Positions 8,327 through 16,548 of a DNA stretch of 64,000 bases are shown here, one piece after another. Within the stretch, counting starts at the first letter, position 1, and each line of letters begins with the position of its first letter. This DNA comes from Microbacteriaceae bacterium VKM Ac-2854 (GTDB lineage Bacteria > Actinomycetota > Actinomycetes > Actinomycetales > Microbacteriaceae). Below the pieces are notes generated by a model. It was not told the origin of the DNA, did not search any database, and was given only the letters and a program-made list of their open reading frames with translations. A program made the position numbers and the translations under genes. The stretch covers positions 62,001 to 126,000 of the forward strand of contig JABMLH010000003.1 in the NCBI GenBank assembly GCA_013205085.1. The letters run 5' to 3'.

Positions 8327-9480
8327 GCCGCCTGCTCGATCCACAGCTGCTCGGCGAGGAGCAGGTACTGCTCGGCGACGTCCGCCCAGCCGGTGACCGG
8401 CGCCGCGCCGGGAGTCGCCACCGCGACCCGCTCGCGCTGGAGCACGGCGTGCAAGCCCTCGGCCATCGATGCGGGATCCTCCTGCAGAGCGAGCACGCCG
8501 CGATCGGCCGTCAGCAGTTCGATCGCGTGCGGGAAGCGGGTCGCGACGACCGACTTCCCGGCCGCGAGGGCCTCCACCAGAACACCCGAGGTGACCTGGT
8601 TGCGGGAGTCGTAGGGCAGCAGCACCGCGTTCGCGCCGGCGACCGTCGCGCCGAGCTCGGCCGTGCCGAGGTAGCGCCCGTCCAACACCACGAGGTCCGC
8701 CAGGTCCGACTCCGCGATCAGGCGCTGCAGACCCTCTCGATACTCCTCGCCGGAACGCGCGACGACCTTCGGATGCGTCTGGCCGTGCACGGCGTAGCGC
8801 ACCCTCTCGCCGCGATCGCGAAGCATCCCGATCGCGCGGATGCCCCACTCGATCCCCTTGCCGGGACCGATCAACCCCCACGTGACGACGAGGGGGATGT
8901 CCGACTCCGGCGGCGCCTGCGCGGGCGCCCACAGCGGAACACCGTGCGGGATCACGGTGATGCGGACACCGTGCATCGCGTAGCCGCGCCGCAGCAGTCC
9001 GGCCGCGGCGTCCGTCATGACCACCACGGCGTTCGACGCGGCGGCGACGCGTTCCAGTACGAGCTTCTGATGCGGTGTCGGCGCATCGAGCACGGTGTGC
9101 AGCACCGTGATCATCGGTACGCGCACCAGCGCCATCACCGCCAGAACGTCCTCCCCGTCGCGACCGCCGTAGACGCCGTACTCGTGTTGGATGATCGCCA
9201 CGTCGCGGCGGTTCAGGTCCTCAGCGGCCGCACGGATGCTGACCGGATCGGCGGCACGCAGTTCCGCCGACACGCTCGACGCCGACGTGGACACCGCGGA
9301 GCCGGAGACGGCCAGATCATCCATCACCCGAACCACCGAGGACGACGAGCCGCGCAGCTGAGCGAGCGCCGTCGCGAGCGAGTCGGTGAACGTCGCCAGG
9401 CCGCAGCGTGTCGGCGGGAACGTGCTCATCAGGCCGATGCCGGCATCGGCGTTCCTGGCGGGCAGATGGGGCGGGTGCAT
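8323..9480 (-). CDS. Glycosyltransferase family 4 protein, first gene of the operon
   Basis: 385-residue GT-B glycosyltransferase. The N-terminal domain includes STFPPTRCGLATFTDSLATA and IIQHEYGVYGG; the C-terminal nucleotide-sugar domain includes VVTWGLIGPGKGIEW and TSGVLVEALAAGKSVVATRF. ATG 9480 is preferred because GGAG lies six bases upstream; a GTG at 9513 would add 11 residues. Predicted cytoplasmic. It leads the tightly overlapping operon with the barrel protein, GH130 and the second GT4, suggesting synthesis and turnover of one glycan or oligosaccharide. Confidence 0.86.
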   Translation of the reverse strand: MHPPHLPARNADAGIGLMSTFPPTRCGLATFTDSLATALAQLRGSSSSVVRVMDDLAVSGSAVSTSASSVSAELRAADPVSIRAAAEDLNRRDVAIIQHEYGVYGGRDGEDVLAVMALVRVPMITVLHTVLDAPTPHQKLVLERVAAASNAVVVMTDAAAGLLRRGYAMHGVRITVIPHGVPLWAPAQAPPESDIPLVVTWGLIGPGKGIEWGIRAIGMLRDRGERVRYAVHGQTHPKVVARSGEEYREGLQRLIAESDLADLVVLDGRYLGTAELGATVAGANAVLLPYDSRNQVTSGVLVEALAAGKSVVATRFPHAIELLTADRGVLALQEDPASMAEGLHAVLQRERVAVATPGAAPVTGWADVAEQYLLLAEQLWIEQAA

Positions 9481-9840
9481 GGCGGCTCCGAACGGATGCG
9501 CGAACCCGACCACCCTCGGGTGGAGCGCTCACGGACACGGCGGGACGACTGCCGGACGGCACCTCCCGAGGAACCGCGCTCGGCGGAGTGCGGTCCGGTC
9601 CACGACGGCGCGCGCGCACCCGTGAGTGATCGAACCGTACGCCCGACGGATGAACGGCGGCCCGCCGCCCGCAACCCCGGGCGTGTCGCTCTCGACGTCC
9701 GAGGCGCGATGGCCTCGGGTGTGGAATGTCAGATGTCACGGGAGAGGTAGCCGGCGGCCGCATCCGACATTTCACACACCCCGCGCAGCGCTCCGTGCCA
9801 GAAGGTGGCCGAAGTCGGCCCGAGCGCGGAGGATGGACGC
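9481..9840. other. Intergenic region between divergent genes
   Basis: About 360 bases between the GT4 operon (minus) and the DinB gene (plus), presumably carrying both promoters. I see no gene in it. The only structure noted is an imperfect inverted repeat, GTGTGGAATGTC near 9719 against GACATTTCACAC near 9766 (11 of 12 pairs), which could be an operator. The long Arg-rich open frames here are GC-bias artefacts. Confidence 0.5.
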
Positions 9841-10398
9841 ATGAGCGAAGGACCGGAACGTTGGACGCAGGCCACCGTCTACCGCGACATGTGGGTCGAC
9901 CCCGACGCGGATCCGCGCGAGAGCGACGCCGCTCCGGACGGCGAGGCGGCCACCCTCGAGGACTACCTGACGGGCTACCGCCTCACGCTGGTGATGAAGT
10001 GCGAGGGTCTCACCCCCGAGCAGCTGGCACGTCGCTCCGTCCCGCCGTCCACGATGTCGCTGCTCGGTCTGCTCCGTCACCTCGCCGAAGTCGAGCAGGA
10101 CTGGCGCAGTTGGCTCGGCATCGACGGGCCACTGCCCAAGCTCTACGGCGCGCGCGACGCCGACTTCGACGGCGCCGTGGCCGAGGCCGCCGTGGTCGAC
10201 GAGGCTTACGCGGCTCTGCGGCGCGAACAGCTCGCGACGGATACGGCCCTCGCCGCGCATCCTGACCTCGGCGAACGTGTCGGCCGCGACGGCATCGCCG
10301 TCCGCGAGATCCTCGTGCACCGGATCGAGGAGTACGCCCGGCACTGCGGTCACGCCGACTTGCTCCGCGAGTGCATCGACGGACGCGTGGGGCAGTAA
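9841..10398 (+). CDS. DinB / DUF664 family protein
   Basis: 185-residue four-helix-bundle protein of the DinB/DUF664 group; relatives include mycothiol- and bacillithiol-dependent S-transferases with a three-His metal site. Conserved-looking pieces are DYLTGYRLTLVMKCEGL, LLGLLRHLAEVEQDW and the C-terminal LVHRIEEYARHCGHADLLRE, which supplies candidate metal-binding His residues. The ATG at 9841 is preceded by GGAGGA; an earlier in-frame start at 9805 lacks one. A mycothiol-dependent role is possible but not shown. Confidence 0.8.
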   Translation: MSEGPERWTQATVYRDMWVDPDADPRESDAAPDGEAATLEDYLTGYRLTLVMKCEGLTPEQLARRSVPPSTMSLLGLLRHLAEVEQDWRSWLGIDGPLPKLYGARDADFDGAVAEAAVVDEAYAALRREQLATDTALAAHPDLGERVGRDGIAVREILVHRIEEYARHCGHADLLRECIDGRVGQ

Positions 10399-10454
10399 CC
10401 GGATTTCGCCCCCGCCGCTCGCGCGGACTCTCCCCGGCACGACAGACTGGCGGG

Positions 10455-12155
10455 ATGAGTTCGACCGAGGCCCTGCGCGCCGCCCGTGACACCCTGATCG
10501 CCCACCGGACCGACGCCGGTGCCGCCGCATCGGCCTTCGAGTGGCCGGATGTCGGAGCGCAGTTCAACTGGGCCACCGACTGGTTCGACGCGATCGCGGT
10601 CGGGAACGAGCGCACGGCTCTGTGGATCGTCGAGGAGGACGGCAGCGAGACCCGGGTGAGCTACGACCGGATGCGCTCCCGCTCCGACGAGGTGGCGGCC
10701 TGGCTCGATGGCGTCGGGGTGCAGCAGGGTGATCACGTGCTGTTGATGCTGGGCAATCGGGTCGAGCTCTGGGAGTCGATGCTGGCGATCATGAAGCTCG
10801 GTGCCGTCATCCTGCCGACGACCACCCTGCTCTCCCCCACCGATCTGGAGGATCGCCTCGTCCGCGGCCAGGTCGACGTCGTGATCGCGGACGTCGCCGA
10901 GGTCGAGAAGTTCGCGGAGGTCGACACCGAGTTCCTCGGCATCTCCGTCGGCGGAACGGCCGATGGCTGGCTCGACTACGCCGACTCGCTGGAGGGCCTC
11001 GGGATCAGCCCGCGCGTGACGGTGGATTCCGACGAACCGTGCCTGATCTACTTCACCTCCGGCACCACCTCGAAGCCGAAGATGGTGGTGCACACGCGCA
11101 CCTCGTATCCGGTCGGCCACCTGTCCACCCTCTACTGGCTCGGCCTGCGACCGGGCGACGTGCACCTCGCGATCAGCTCGCCCGGTTGGGCGAAGCACGC
11201 GTGGAGCTGCTTCTTCGCGCCCTGGATCGCCGAGGCGACGGTGTTCGTCGACAACTACACGCGCTTCGATCCGCAGGCGCTGCGCACGCGGCTGGACGAG
11301 GCGGCCGTGACGACGTTCTGCGCGCCACCGACGGTGTGGCGGATGCTGATCCAGGCGCAGCTCGGCACGCGCCCCCGCGCGCTGCGCGAGATCCTCTCGG
11401 CCGGTGAGCCGCTGAATCCGGGCGTGATCGCCGCCGTGCAGGAGGCGTGGGGCCTCACCATCCGCGATGGCTACGGCCAGACCGAGACGACGGCTCTGGT
11501 GGCGAACTCGCCGGGCGAGCCCGTACTGCCGGGCGCGATGGGCCGTGCTCTGCCGGGCGTCGCCATCGCGATCGTCGATCCGCTGACCGGCGCCACCGCG
11601 GCCACGGGCACGGCCACGGCCAGGGGCGAGATCTGCCTCGACCTCAGCACGCGTCCGACCAACCTGATGTCGGGCTACTTCGCGGACGAGGAGAAGACGA
11701 GCACGGCGCTGGCCGGCGGCTACTTCCACACCGGCGACGTCGCCGAGCGCGACGAGAACGGCACGATCACCTTCGTGGGGCGCACGGACGACATCTTCAA
11801 AGCCTCCGACTACAAGATCTCGCCGTTCGAGGTCGAGAGTGTGCTGCTGCGGCATCCCGCCGTCGCGGAGTCCGCGGTCGTGCCGGCCCCGGACGCGACC
11901 CGGCAGAACGTGGTCAAGGCGTACATCGCCCTGGCCGAGGGATCCACACCGGACGCGGCGACGGCGGAAAGCATCTTCGCCCACGCCCGCGCCGAGTCGT
12001 CCGCCTACGGGCGAGTGCGTCGGATCGAGTTCTTCGAGCTGCCCAAGACCATCTCGGGCAAGATCCGCCGGGTGGAGCTGCGCGAACGCGAACGCGTCGC
12101 CTTCGAAGCAGGCGAGAGCATCGCAACGGAGTGGCGCGCGGAGCAGTTCCGCTGA
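10455..12155 (+). CDS. AMP-binding acyl-CoA synthetase
   Basis: 566-residue acyl-adenylate-forming enzyme of the acetyl/medium-chain acyl-CoA synthetase type: carboxylate + ATP + CoA to acyl-CoA + AMP + PPi. Visible landmarks are the P-loop YFTSGTTSKPKMV, SPGWAKHAWSCFFAPW, the adenine motif DGYGQTET, YFHTGDVAERDENG, the hinge region GRTDDIFKASDYKISPFEVE and the catalytic Lys near the end in PKTISGKIRRVELR. Soluble, cytoplasmic. The acyl substrate cannot be read from sequence. Follows the DinB gene by 56 bases and is convergent with the marR gene 26 bases downstream. Confidence 0.9.
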   Translation: MSSTEALRAARDTLIAHRTDAGAAASAFEWPDVGAQFNWATDWFDAIAVGNERTALWIVEEDGSETRVSYDRMRSRSDEVAAWLDGVGVQQGDHVLLMLGNRVELWESMLAIMKLGAVILPTTTLLSPTDLEDRLVRGQVDVVIADVAEVEKFAEVDTEFLGISVGGTADGWLDYADSLEGLGISPRVTVDSDEPCLIYFTSGTTSKPKMVVHTRTSYPVGHLSTLYWLGLRPGDVHLAISSPGWAKHAWSCFFAPWIAEATVFVDNYTRFDPQALRTRLDEAAVTTFCAPPTVWRMLIQAQLGTRPRALREILSAGEPLNPGVIAAVQEAWGLTIRDGYGQTETTALVANSPGEPVLPGAMGRALPGVAIAIVDPLTGATAATGTATARGEICLDLSTRPTNLMSGYFADEEKTSTALAGGYFHTGDVAERDENGTITFVGRTDDIFKASDYKISPFEVESVLLRHPAVAESAVVPAPDATRQNVVKAYIALAEGSTPDAATAESIFAHARAESSAYGRVRRIEFFELPKTISGKIRRVELRERERVAFEAGESIATEWRAEQFR

Positions 12156-12181
12156 CGGCCGGCTCAGTCGCCGCGGAGTGC

Positions 12182-12628
12182 TCAGTCCTCGCGGAGTGAA
12201 CGGATCATGCTCCGCAGGATTCGCAGTGCGCTCGCCTGATCACTCGCGGACAACTCCGTCAGCATCCGCAGTTCGACGGAGCGCACCGCCGCGCTGGCCA
12301 GCTGCAGGCTCCGCGCACCCCGAGGGGTGAGCCGGGTCGGCAGCGCTTTTCCGACGGGCGCGGCCGCCGGCCTGGTCACGAAGCCGTCGCGCTCCAGGCT
12401 CTGCAGCAGCACGTTCATCGACTGCCGCGTCACGAAGGCGCCGCGAGCGAGTTCCGAGTTGGACAGCCCCGGGCGTTGGGCCAGCAGCTCGAGGCACGAG
12501 TAGTGCGTCACGGTCATCCCGAGCGGCCGCAGCACGGCCTCCATCGCGGTCCGCAGGGCGCTGGATGCCTCCTTCAGGAGGTAGCCGAGTGACGCATCGA
12601 GATCGATGCCGGCTTCATCTTGACTCAT
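12182..12628 (-). CDS. MarR family transcriptional regulator
   Basis: 148-residue winged-helix regulator: PLGMTVTHYSCLELLAQRP begins the DNA-binding domain, GLSNSELARGAFVTRQSMNV is the recognition region and GFVTRPAAAPVGKALPTRLT the wing. Divergent from the VOC gene 59 bases away. Two 18-base palindromes occupy the shared gap, one of them covering this gene's start codon, so autorepression together with control of the VOC gene is likely. The inducer is unknown; VOC targets suggest an electrophile, antibiotic or aromatic compound. Confidence 0.9.
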   Translation of the reverse strand: MSQDEAGIDLDASLGYLLKEASSALRTAMEAVLRPLGMTVTHYSCLELLAQRPGLSNSELARGAFVTRQSMNVLLQSLERDGFVTRPAAAPVGKALPTRLTPRGARSLQLASAAVRSVELRMLTELSASDQASALRILRSMIRSLRED

Positions 12629-12644
12629 GTCAGTAGTCTGACAT
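12627..12644. promoter_or_regulatory. Palindromic operator 1 of the marR/VOC gap
   Basis: Perfect 7-4-7 palindrome ATGTCAG-TAGT-CTGACAT overlapping the marR start codon. It shares the core TGTCAG-N4-CTGACA with the second site, with 28 bases between centres. Likely binding site for the adjacent MarR protein (inference). Confidence 0.75.
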
Positions 12645-12654
12645 ACAGTGGTGC

Positions 12655-12672
12655 GTGTCAGCTAACTGACAC
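12655..12672. promoter_or_regulatory. Palindromic operator 2 of the marR/VOC gap
   Basis: Perfect 7-4-7 palindrome GTGTCAG-CTAA-CTGACAC, 16 bases before the VOC start codon. Binding here would block the VOC promoter. Confidence 0.75.
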
Positions 12673-12687
12673 GACAGGAGCAGCATC

Positions 12688-13056
12688 ATGACCGTGACCG
12701 GACCCGACTTCATCTCCCTGCAGGCGAGCGACCTCGCCGCGTCGCAGGCGTTCTACGAGCAGTACCTCGGCCTCGTCCGCTCGCCGGCCGGTCCGCCGCA
12801 CGCGGTCGTCTTCGAGACCGAGCCGATCGCGTTCGCGCTGCGTGATGTGGTTCCCGGCACGGACATCGCCTCGGCCGCGCACCCCGGCATCGGTGCGGCG
12901 ATCTGGTTGCACGCCACCGACGTGCAGGACATCCACGACGCCCTGACCGCGGACGGACACACGATCGTCTCCGCCCTGATCGACGGCCCCTTCGGCCGGA
13001 CGTTCACGTTCGCCGACCCCGACGGGTACCGGATCACGCTGCACGATCGGGCCTGA
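12688..13056 (+). CDS. VOC (glyoxalase/bleomycin-resistance) family protein
   Basis: 122-residue protein of two beta-alpha-beta-beta-beta modules: PDFISLQASDLAASQAFYEQ starts the first, and GAAIWLHATDVQDIHDALTA the second, ending FTFADPDGYRITLHDRA. This fold forms metal-dependent lyases or dioxygenases, or drug-binding proteins; the specific role is open. GGAGC ribosome binding site before ATG. Divergent from marR and behind its two operators, so probably induced by the MarR ligand. Confidence 0.88.
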   Translation: MTVTGPDFISLQASDLAASQAFYEQYLGLVRSPAGPPHAVVFETEPIAFALRDVVPGTDIASAAHPGIGAAIWLHATDVQDIHDALTADGHTIVSALIDGPFGRTFTFADPDGYRITLHDRA

Positions 13057-13086
13057 GCCGCGCGGGTCCGGAGCCGCGCGGGTCCG
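13055..13086. repeat. Two tandem 16-base repeats
   Basis: GAGCCGCGCGGGTCCG occurs twice in a row, followed by a partial third copy (GAGCCGCGG) at 13087. It starts within the VOC stop codon region and lies between two convergent genes. Short, possibly slippage-derived. Confidence 0.6.
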
Positions 13087-13116
13087 GAGCCGCGGCGTCC
13101 CGGGCCCGCGCCACCG

Positions 13117-14112
13117 CTACGGCCGCGCCTCGGCGACGTCTCGGGCCTTCGTCACCCGCGCCGGATTCACCGGCTTCATGCCGAGCACGATCTTGCCGCG
13201 GGAGTGCAGCCGCTCCAGGTCGTCGAACGCGTCCTGCACGAAGCCGAGCGGATAGAAGCCCGAGACGAGCACGCGCAGCTTCTGCTCGGCGACGAGCGCC
13301 ACCAGCCGGGCCAGGATCTCCGTGTCCGCCACCGCCGTCTCAGCCGAGGGCCAGACCGCGCGCAGCTCGATCTCCTTGCGATCGTCGCTGGAGTGGAATC
13401 GGCCGTCCTCGATGCCCAGGTCCGCGGCGAGACTCGGATTCGTGCCGCCGAAGTTGTCGAGGAACACCGTCACGCCGCCGGGTGCCGCGGCGCGGATCCG
13501 CTCGGCGATCCCGTCGCCGTAGACGACGGGTTGGACGCCGATCTGGCGGAGGTAGTCGAAATTGCGCTCGCCGCAGGTGCCGATCACCGTCGCGCCGCGC
13601 AGCTTCGCGAGCTGCACCTCCATGTTGCCGACGCCGCCGGCCGCGGCCGCGACGACCACCGTGTCACCGGGGCCCACGTGGGTCTCCTCGAGGGCGCGGT
13701 ACGCGGTGACGCCCGCGAGGAAGAGCGCCCCGCCCACCTCCCAGCTGACGTTCTTCGGTTTGGGCAGCAGGTTGGATCGGGGCACGCAGACGTGGCTCGC
13801 GTGCGAGCCGGTCACCGCGTGGCCGACGACGTCCGCGTGCATCCGCAGGTCCGTCACGCCGGCGCCGAGGCCGACCACGATCCCGGCGAGGTCGGTGCCC
13901 TGCCGCTGCGGGAAGACGCCGGAGTGATCGGAGTCGAACAGGCCCCGCCGGATCAGCGCCTCCATGTGGTTCAACCCGGCGGAGAGCACCTCGACCAGCA
14001 CCTCGCCGGGCCCCGGGACCGGACGCGGCGCGTCGACGATCTCGAGCACCTCCGGTCCGCCGAAGCGCTGGAACTGAACGACACGGGCGATGTCCGCTTC
14101 ACGGTGACTCAT
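13117..14112 (-). CDS. Zinc-independent MDR / quinone oxidoreductase-like protein
   Basis: 331-residue medium-chain dehydrogenase/reductase. The N-terminal GroES-like domain has GGPEVLEIVDAPRPVPGPGE and GTDLAGIVVGLG; the Rossmann domain has VVVAAAAGGVGNMEVQLAKL, matching the AXXGXXG NADP(H) signature of quinone reductases. The structural-zinc Cys cluster of alcohol dehydrogenases is absent, so it is more likely a quinone or enone reductase than a zinc alcohol dehydrogenase. Substrate unknown. Convergent with the VOC gene. Confidence 0.85.
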   Translation of the reverse strand: MSHREADIARVVQFQRFGGPEVLEIVDAPRPVPGPGEVLVEVLSAGLNHMEALIRRGLFDSDHSGVFPQRQGTDLAGIVVGLGAGVTDLRMHADVVGHAVTGSHASHVCVPRSNLLPKPKNVSWEVGGALFLAGVTAYRALEETHVGPGDTVVVAAAAGGVGNMEVQLAKLRGATVIGTCGERNFDYLRQIGVQPVVYGDGIAERIRAAAPGGVTVFLDNFGGTNPSLAADLGIEDGRFHSSDDRKEIELRAVWPSAETAVADTEILARLVALVAEQKLRVLVSGFYPLGFVQDAFDDLERLHSRGKIVLGMKPVNPARVTKARDVAEARP

Positions 14113-14176
14113 GCCTCATCCTCGCCCCGGGCCGGGCCGGCGGACCGCCCCGAAGTGGGGCGTGCGGGCGCCGAGG

Positions 14177-15907
14177 TCAGCGAATGCGACGACCAGCGAA
14201 CAGGACATGGCCGAGCGGAACGATCGAAGCGAACATCAGCACGGAGCCGAAGACGGAGTCGTCGACCCGCACGATCGCGCCGGCGATCAGCAACCCGCCG
14301 AAGACGAGCGCCGACAGGATGCGACCCGCGACCGACTCCAGTCGCGCCACCCGCCGCTCGAGGGCCGGCGACGCGACCTCGAGCCGACCCTCCTCGAGCC
14401 GAGTGAGCACCTCGTCCAGGCGCTGGGGCAGCCGCCAGGCGAGCCCGAGATTCGTCAGCGCCTGCCGTCCGAGGTCCTGCGCGACGTTGCCGCTCTCTTC
14501 ACGGATCAGTCGCTGCGCGTAGGGCTCGACCGAGTCCCAGAGGTTGAAGGCCGGATCGAGCGCACTGCACACGCCGGAGGTCAGCGACAGGGCGCGGACG
14601 ATGAGCAGGAAGTTCTCGGGCAGCTGGAACGGCAGCGAGCGCACGACATCGCCGAACTGCTGGGCGAAGTCGCGGAACTCGCGCGGGTCCACCTCGCGCA
14701 GCTCGGCGAATCCCATGCCGCCGAAGCGCGCGAACAGCTGCGTCAGCGCGCGTTCGAGCTCGGAGGTGTCCGAGCTCGGCAGCAGGACGCCGAGGTCGCG
14801 TGCGGCGCCGACGAGGCCCTTGCCGTCGCGCGAGGCGGCCGCGATCAGCATCTTGCGCAGCCCGCTGCGGGTCGACGGCGGCACCTCGCCCATCATCCCG
14901 AAGTCGATGAACGTCAGCCGCCACGCCCGGCCGTCCGCGCCGGCCGGCACCGGGGTGACGAAGATGTTGCCCGGATGCGGGTCGGCGTGGAAGAAGCCGT
15001 TCGTGAAGAGCTGGTCGAACATCACCGCCGCGAAGACCGGAGCGACCTCGACCGGATCGATGCCCGCCGCTCGAAGCGCGTCGCTGTCGGTGATCTTGAT
15101 CGCGGTCACGTCCTGCAGGGTGAGCACGCGCCGGGTGGATCGCTCCCAGACCACCTCCGGCACGGCGACACGGTCATCGCCCGCGAACTCCTCGGCGAAG
15201 CGCACCGAGTTGGCGGCCTCGCTGCGATAGTCGATCTCCTCCAGGCTCGTCGCCGCGAACTCCTCGACGAGGGCGGGTGCATCGACCCGGGACGACACGA
15301 TGCGCACGTGGCTCAACCAGCCGCCGACCTTGCGCAGCGCGGCGAGATCGATCTCGACGATCGCGTCGATGCCGGGACGCTGCACCTTCAGCACCACCGC
15401 GTCGAGGCCGGTGTCGGCAGTGTCGCGCGGCGCGAGCCGCGCCCGATGCGCCTGGCCGAGCGACGCTGCGGCGACCGGGTTCTCGTCGATCCAGGCGAAG
15501 GCGGACTCCAGCGGCACGCCCAACTCGGCCTCGGCGAGGGCACGGATCGCCGCGAACGGCACGGGCGGCACCTCGTCCTGCAGACCCTCCAGCTCGCGGG
15601 TGATCTCGGGCGGCAGCACGTCCAGGCGCGAGGACATGTACTGGCCCACCTTGATCATCAGCCCGCCGAGGTCGACGGCGAGCACGTGGAACCGGCGCGC
15701 GAAGCGTTGCATCCGCCGGGCGCGAGTGCGTTCGGCGACGCGCAGCAGACCCACGCGCGGAAGGAAGAGCTCGTACCACCAGGTGACGGCGAGGTTCCAA
15801 CTCGCGAAGCGGAGGATGCGCCGATAACGCGCCCGGCCGATTCGCGCGGCGGCGCCGACCGGAGCGTGAGGAGCGTCGTCGCCGCGATCCGGGCGGTCCT
15901 GGCTCAC
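14177..15907 (-). CDS. ABC1/AarF/UbiB family atypical kinase
   Basis: 576-residue member of the UbiB protein-kinase-like family. It contains the KxGQ motif (LMIKVGQYMSSRLDVLPPEI), the Ala-rich loop (AAASLGQAHRA), the Lys strand (AVVLKVQRPGI), the catalytic HADPHPGNI and the metal motif FIDFGMMGE, then two C-terminal membrane helices. UbiB proteins bind lipids and ATP; in actinobacteria the role is unsettled. The start is taken at GTG 15907, five bases after the padR stop; the longer open frame upstream is Arg-rich shadow of padR. It is probably co-transcribed with, and controlled by, the PadR regulator. Confidence 0.87.
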   Translation of the reverse strand: MSQDRPDRGDDAPHAPVGAAARIGRARYRRILRFASWNLAVTWWYELFLPRVGLLRVAERTRARRMQRFARRFHVLAVDLGGLMIKVGQYMSSRLDVLPPEITRELEGLQDEVPPVPFAAIRALAEAELGVPLESAFAWIDENPVAAASLGQAHRARLAPRDTADTGLDAVVLKVQRPGIDAIVEIDLAALRKVGGWLSHVRIVSSRVDAPALVEEFAATSLEEIDYRSEAANSVRFAEEFAGDDRVAVPEVVWERSTRRVLTLQDVTAIKITDSDALRAAGIDPVEVAPVFAAVMFDQLFTNGFFHADPHPGNIFVTPVPAGADGRAWRLTFIDFGMMGEVPPSTRSGLRKMLIAAASRDGKGLVGAARDLGVLLPSSDTSELERALTQLFARFGGMGFAELREVDPREFRDFAQQFGDVVRSLPFQLPENFLLIVRALSLTSGVCSALDPAFNLWDSVEPYAQRLIREESGNVAQDLGRQALTNLGLAWRLPQRLDEVLTRLEEGRLEVASPALERRVARLESVAGRILSALVFGGLLIAGAIVRVDDSVFGSVLMFASIVPLGHVLFAGRRIR

Positions 15908-15911
15908 CCGC

Positions 15912-16457
15912 TCAGGCCTGAGCGAGGATCGCGTAGAGTCGGCGGCGCGCATCCTCCAGCTCGGCGACGGCCTGCTTGACCTGCTCCGGCGTGCCCGTCC
16001 GACCGACCTGAGCCGCCGCCTGGGCGAGTTCGAAGCCGGCCTTGGGCAGCGCGGCGAAGTCGGAGCCGTCGGAGGATGCGGTCTCCTGCCACGGCGCGGA
16101 GGCACCGTTCGCGGCGAGCTGTGCCCGACCCTCCTCGGTCAGCGCGTAGGTCTTGCGGCCGTTGGACTCCGAGGCCTCGATGAGCCCCTCATCGGCCAGC
16201 AGCTGCAGGGTCGGATAGACCGAGCCCGCGCTCGGCTTCCAGCTGCCGCCGCTGCGTTCCTCGATCTCGTGGATGATCTGGTAGCCGTGCATCGGCTGCT
16301 CGGCGAGCAGGGCGAGCACGGCGGCGCGCACGTCGCCGCGACCCACTCGGGTGCCGACCCGCTTCTCGAAGCGCGACCGGACATCCTCCATCGCCTGCCG
16401 GATCCCGTCGAATCCCGCCTCGAAACCGGCACCGGCATTGCTGAACGAACCACTCAT
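15912..16457 (-). CDS. PadR family transcriptional regulator
   Basis: 181-residue regulator. The PadR winged helix spans about residues 41-115: AAVLALLAEQPMHGYQIIHE, GSWKPSAGSVYPTLQLLADE and GRKTYALTEEG. A Ser/Gly-rich N-terminal extension and a C-terminal helix (VKQAVAELEDARRRLYAILA) flank it. Strong AGGAGGT ribosome binding site. Heads an operon with the UbiB-family gene. An A/T-rich stretch (16483-16500) just upstream may carry its promoter and operator. Confidence 0.9.
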   Translation of the reverse strand: MSGSFSNAGAGFEAGFDGIRQAMEDVRSRFEKRVGTRVGRGDVRAAVLALLAEQPMHGYQIIHEIEERSGGSWKPSAGSVYPTLQLLADEGLIEASESNGRKTYALTEEGRAQLAANGASAPWQETASSDGSDFAALPKAGFELAQAAAQVGRTGTPEQVKQAVAELEDARRRLYAILAQA

Positions 16458-16548
16458 CACGACCTCCTGGACGCTTGCGAACGATACTCGACGATATACC
16501 CGCGACGCGCGCCGAGGGCGGCGTCCAGGAACCCCGAAGTGTTCGGAG

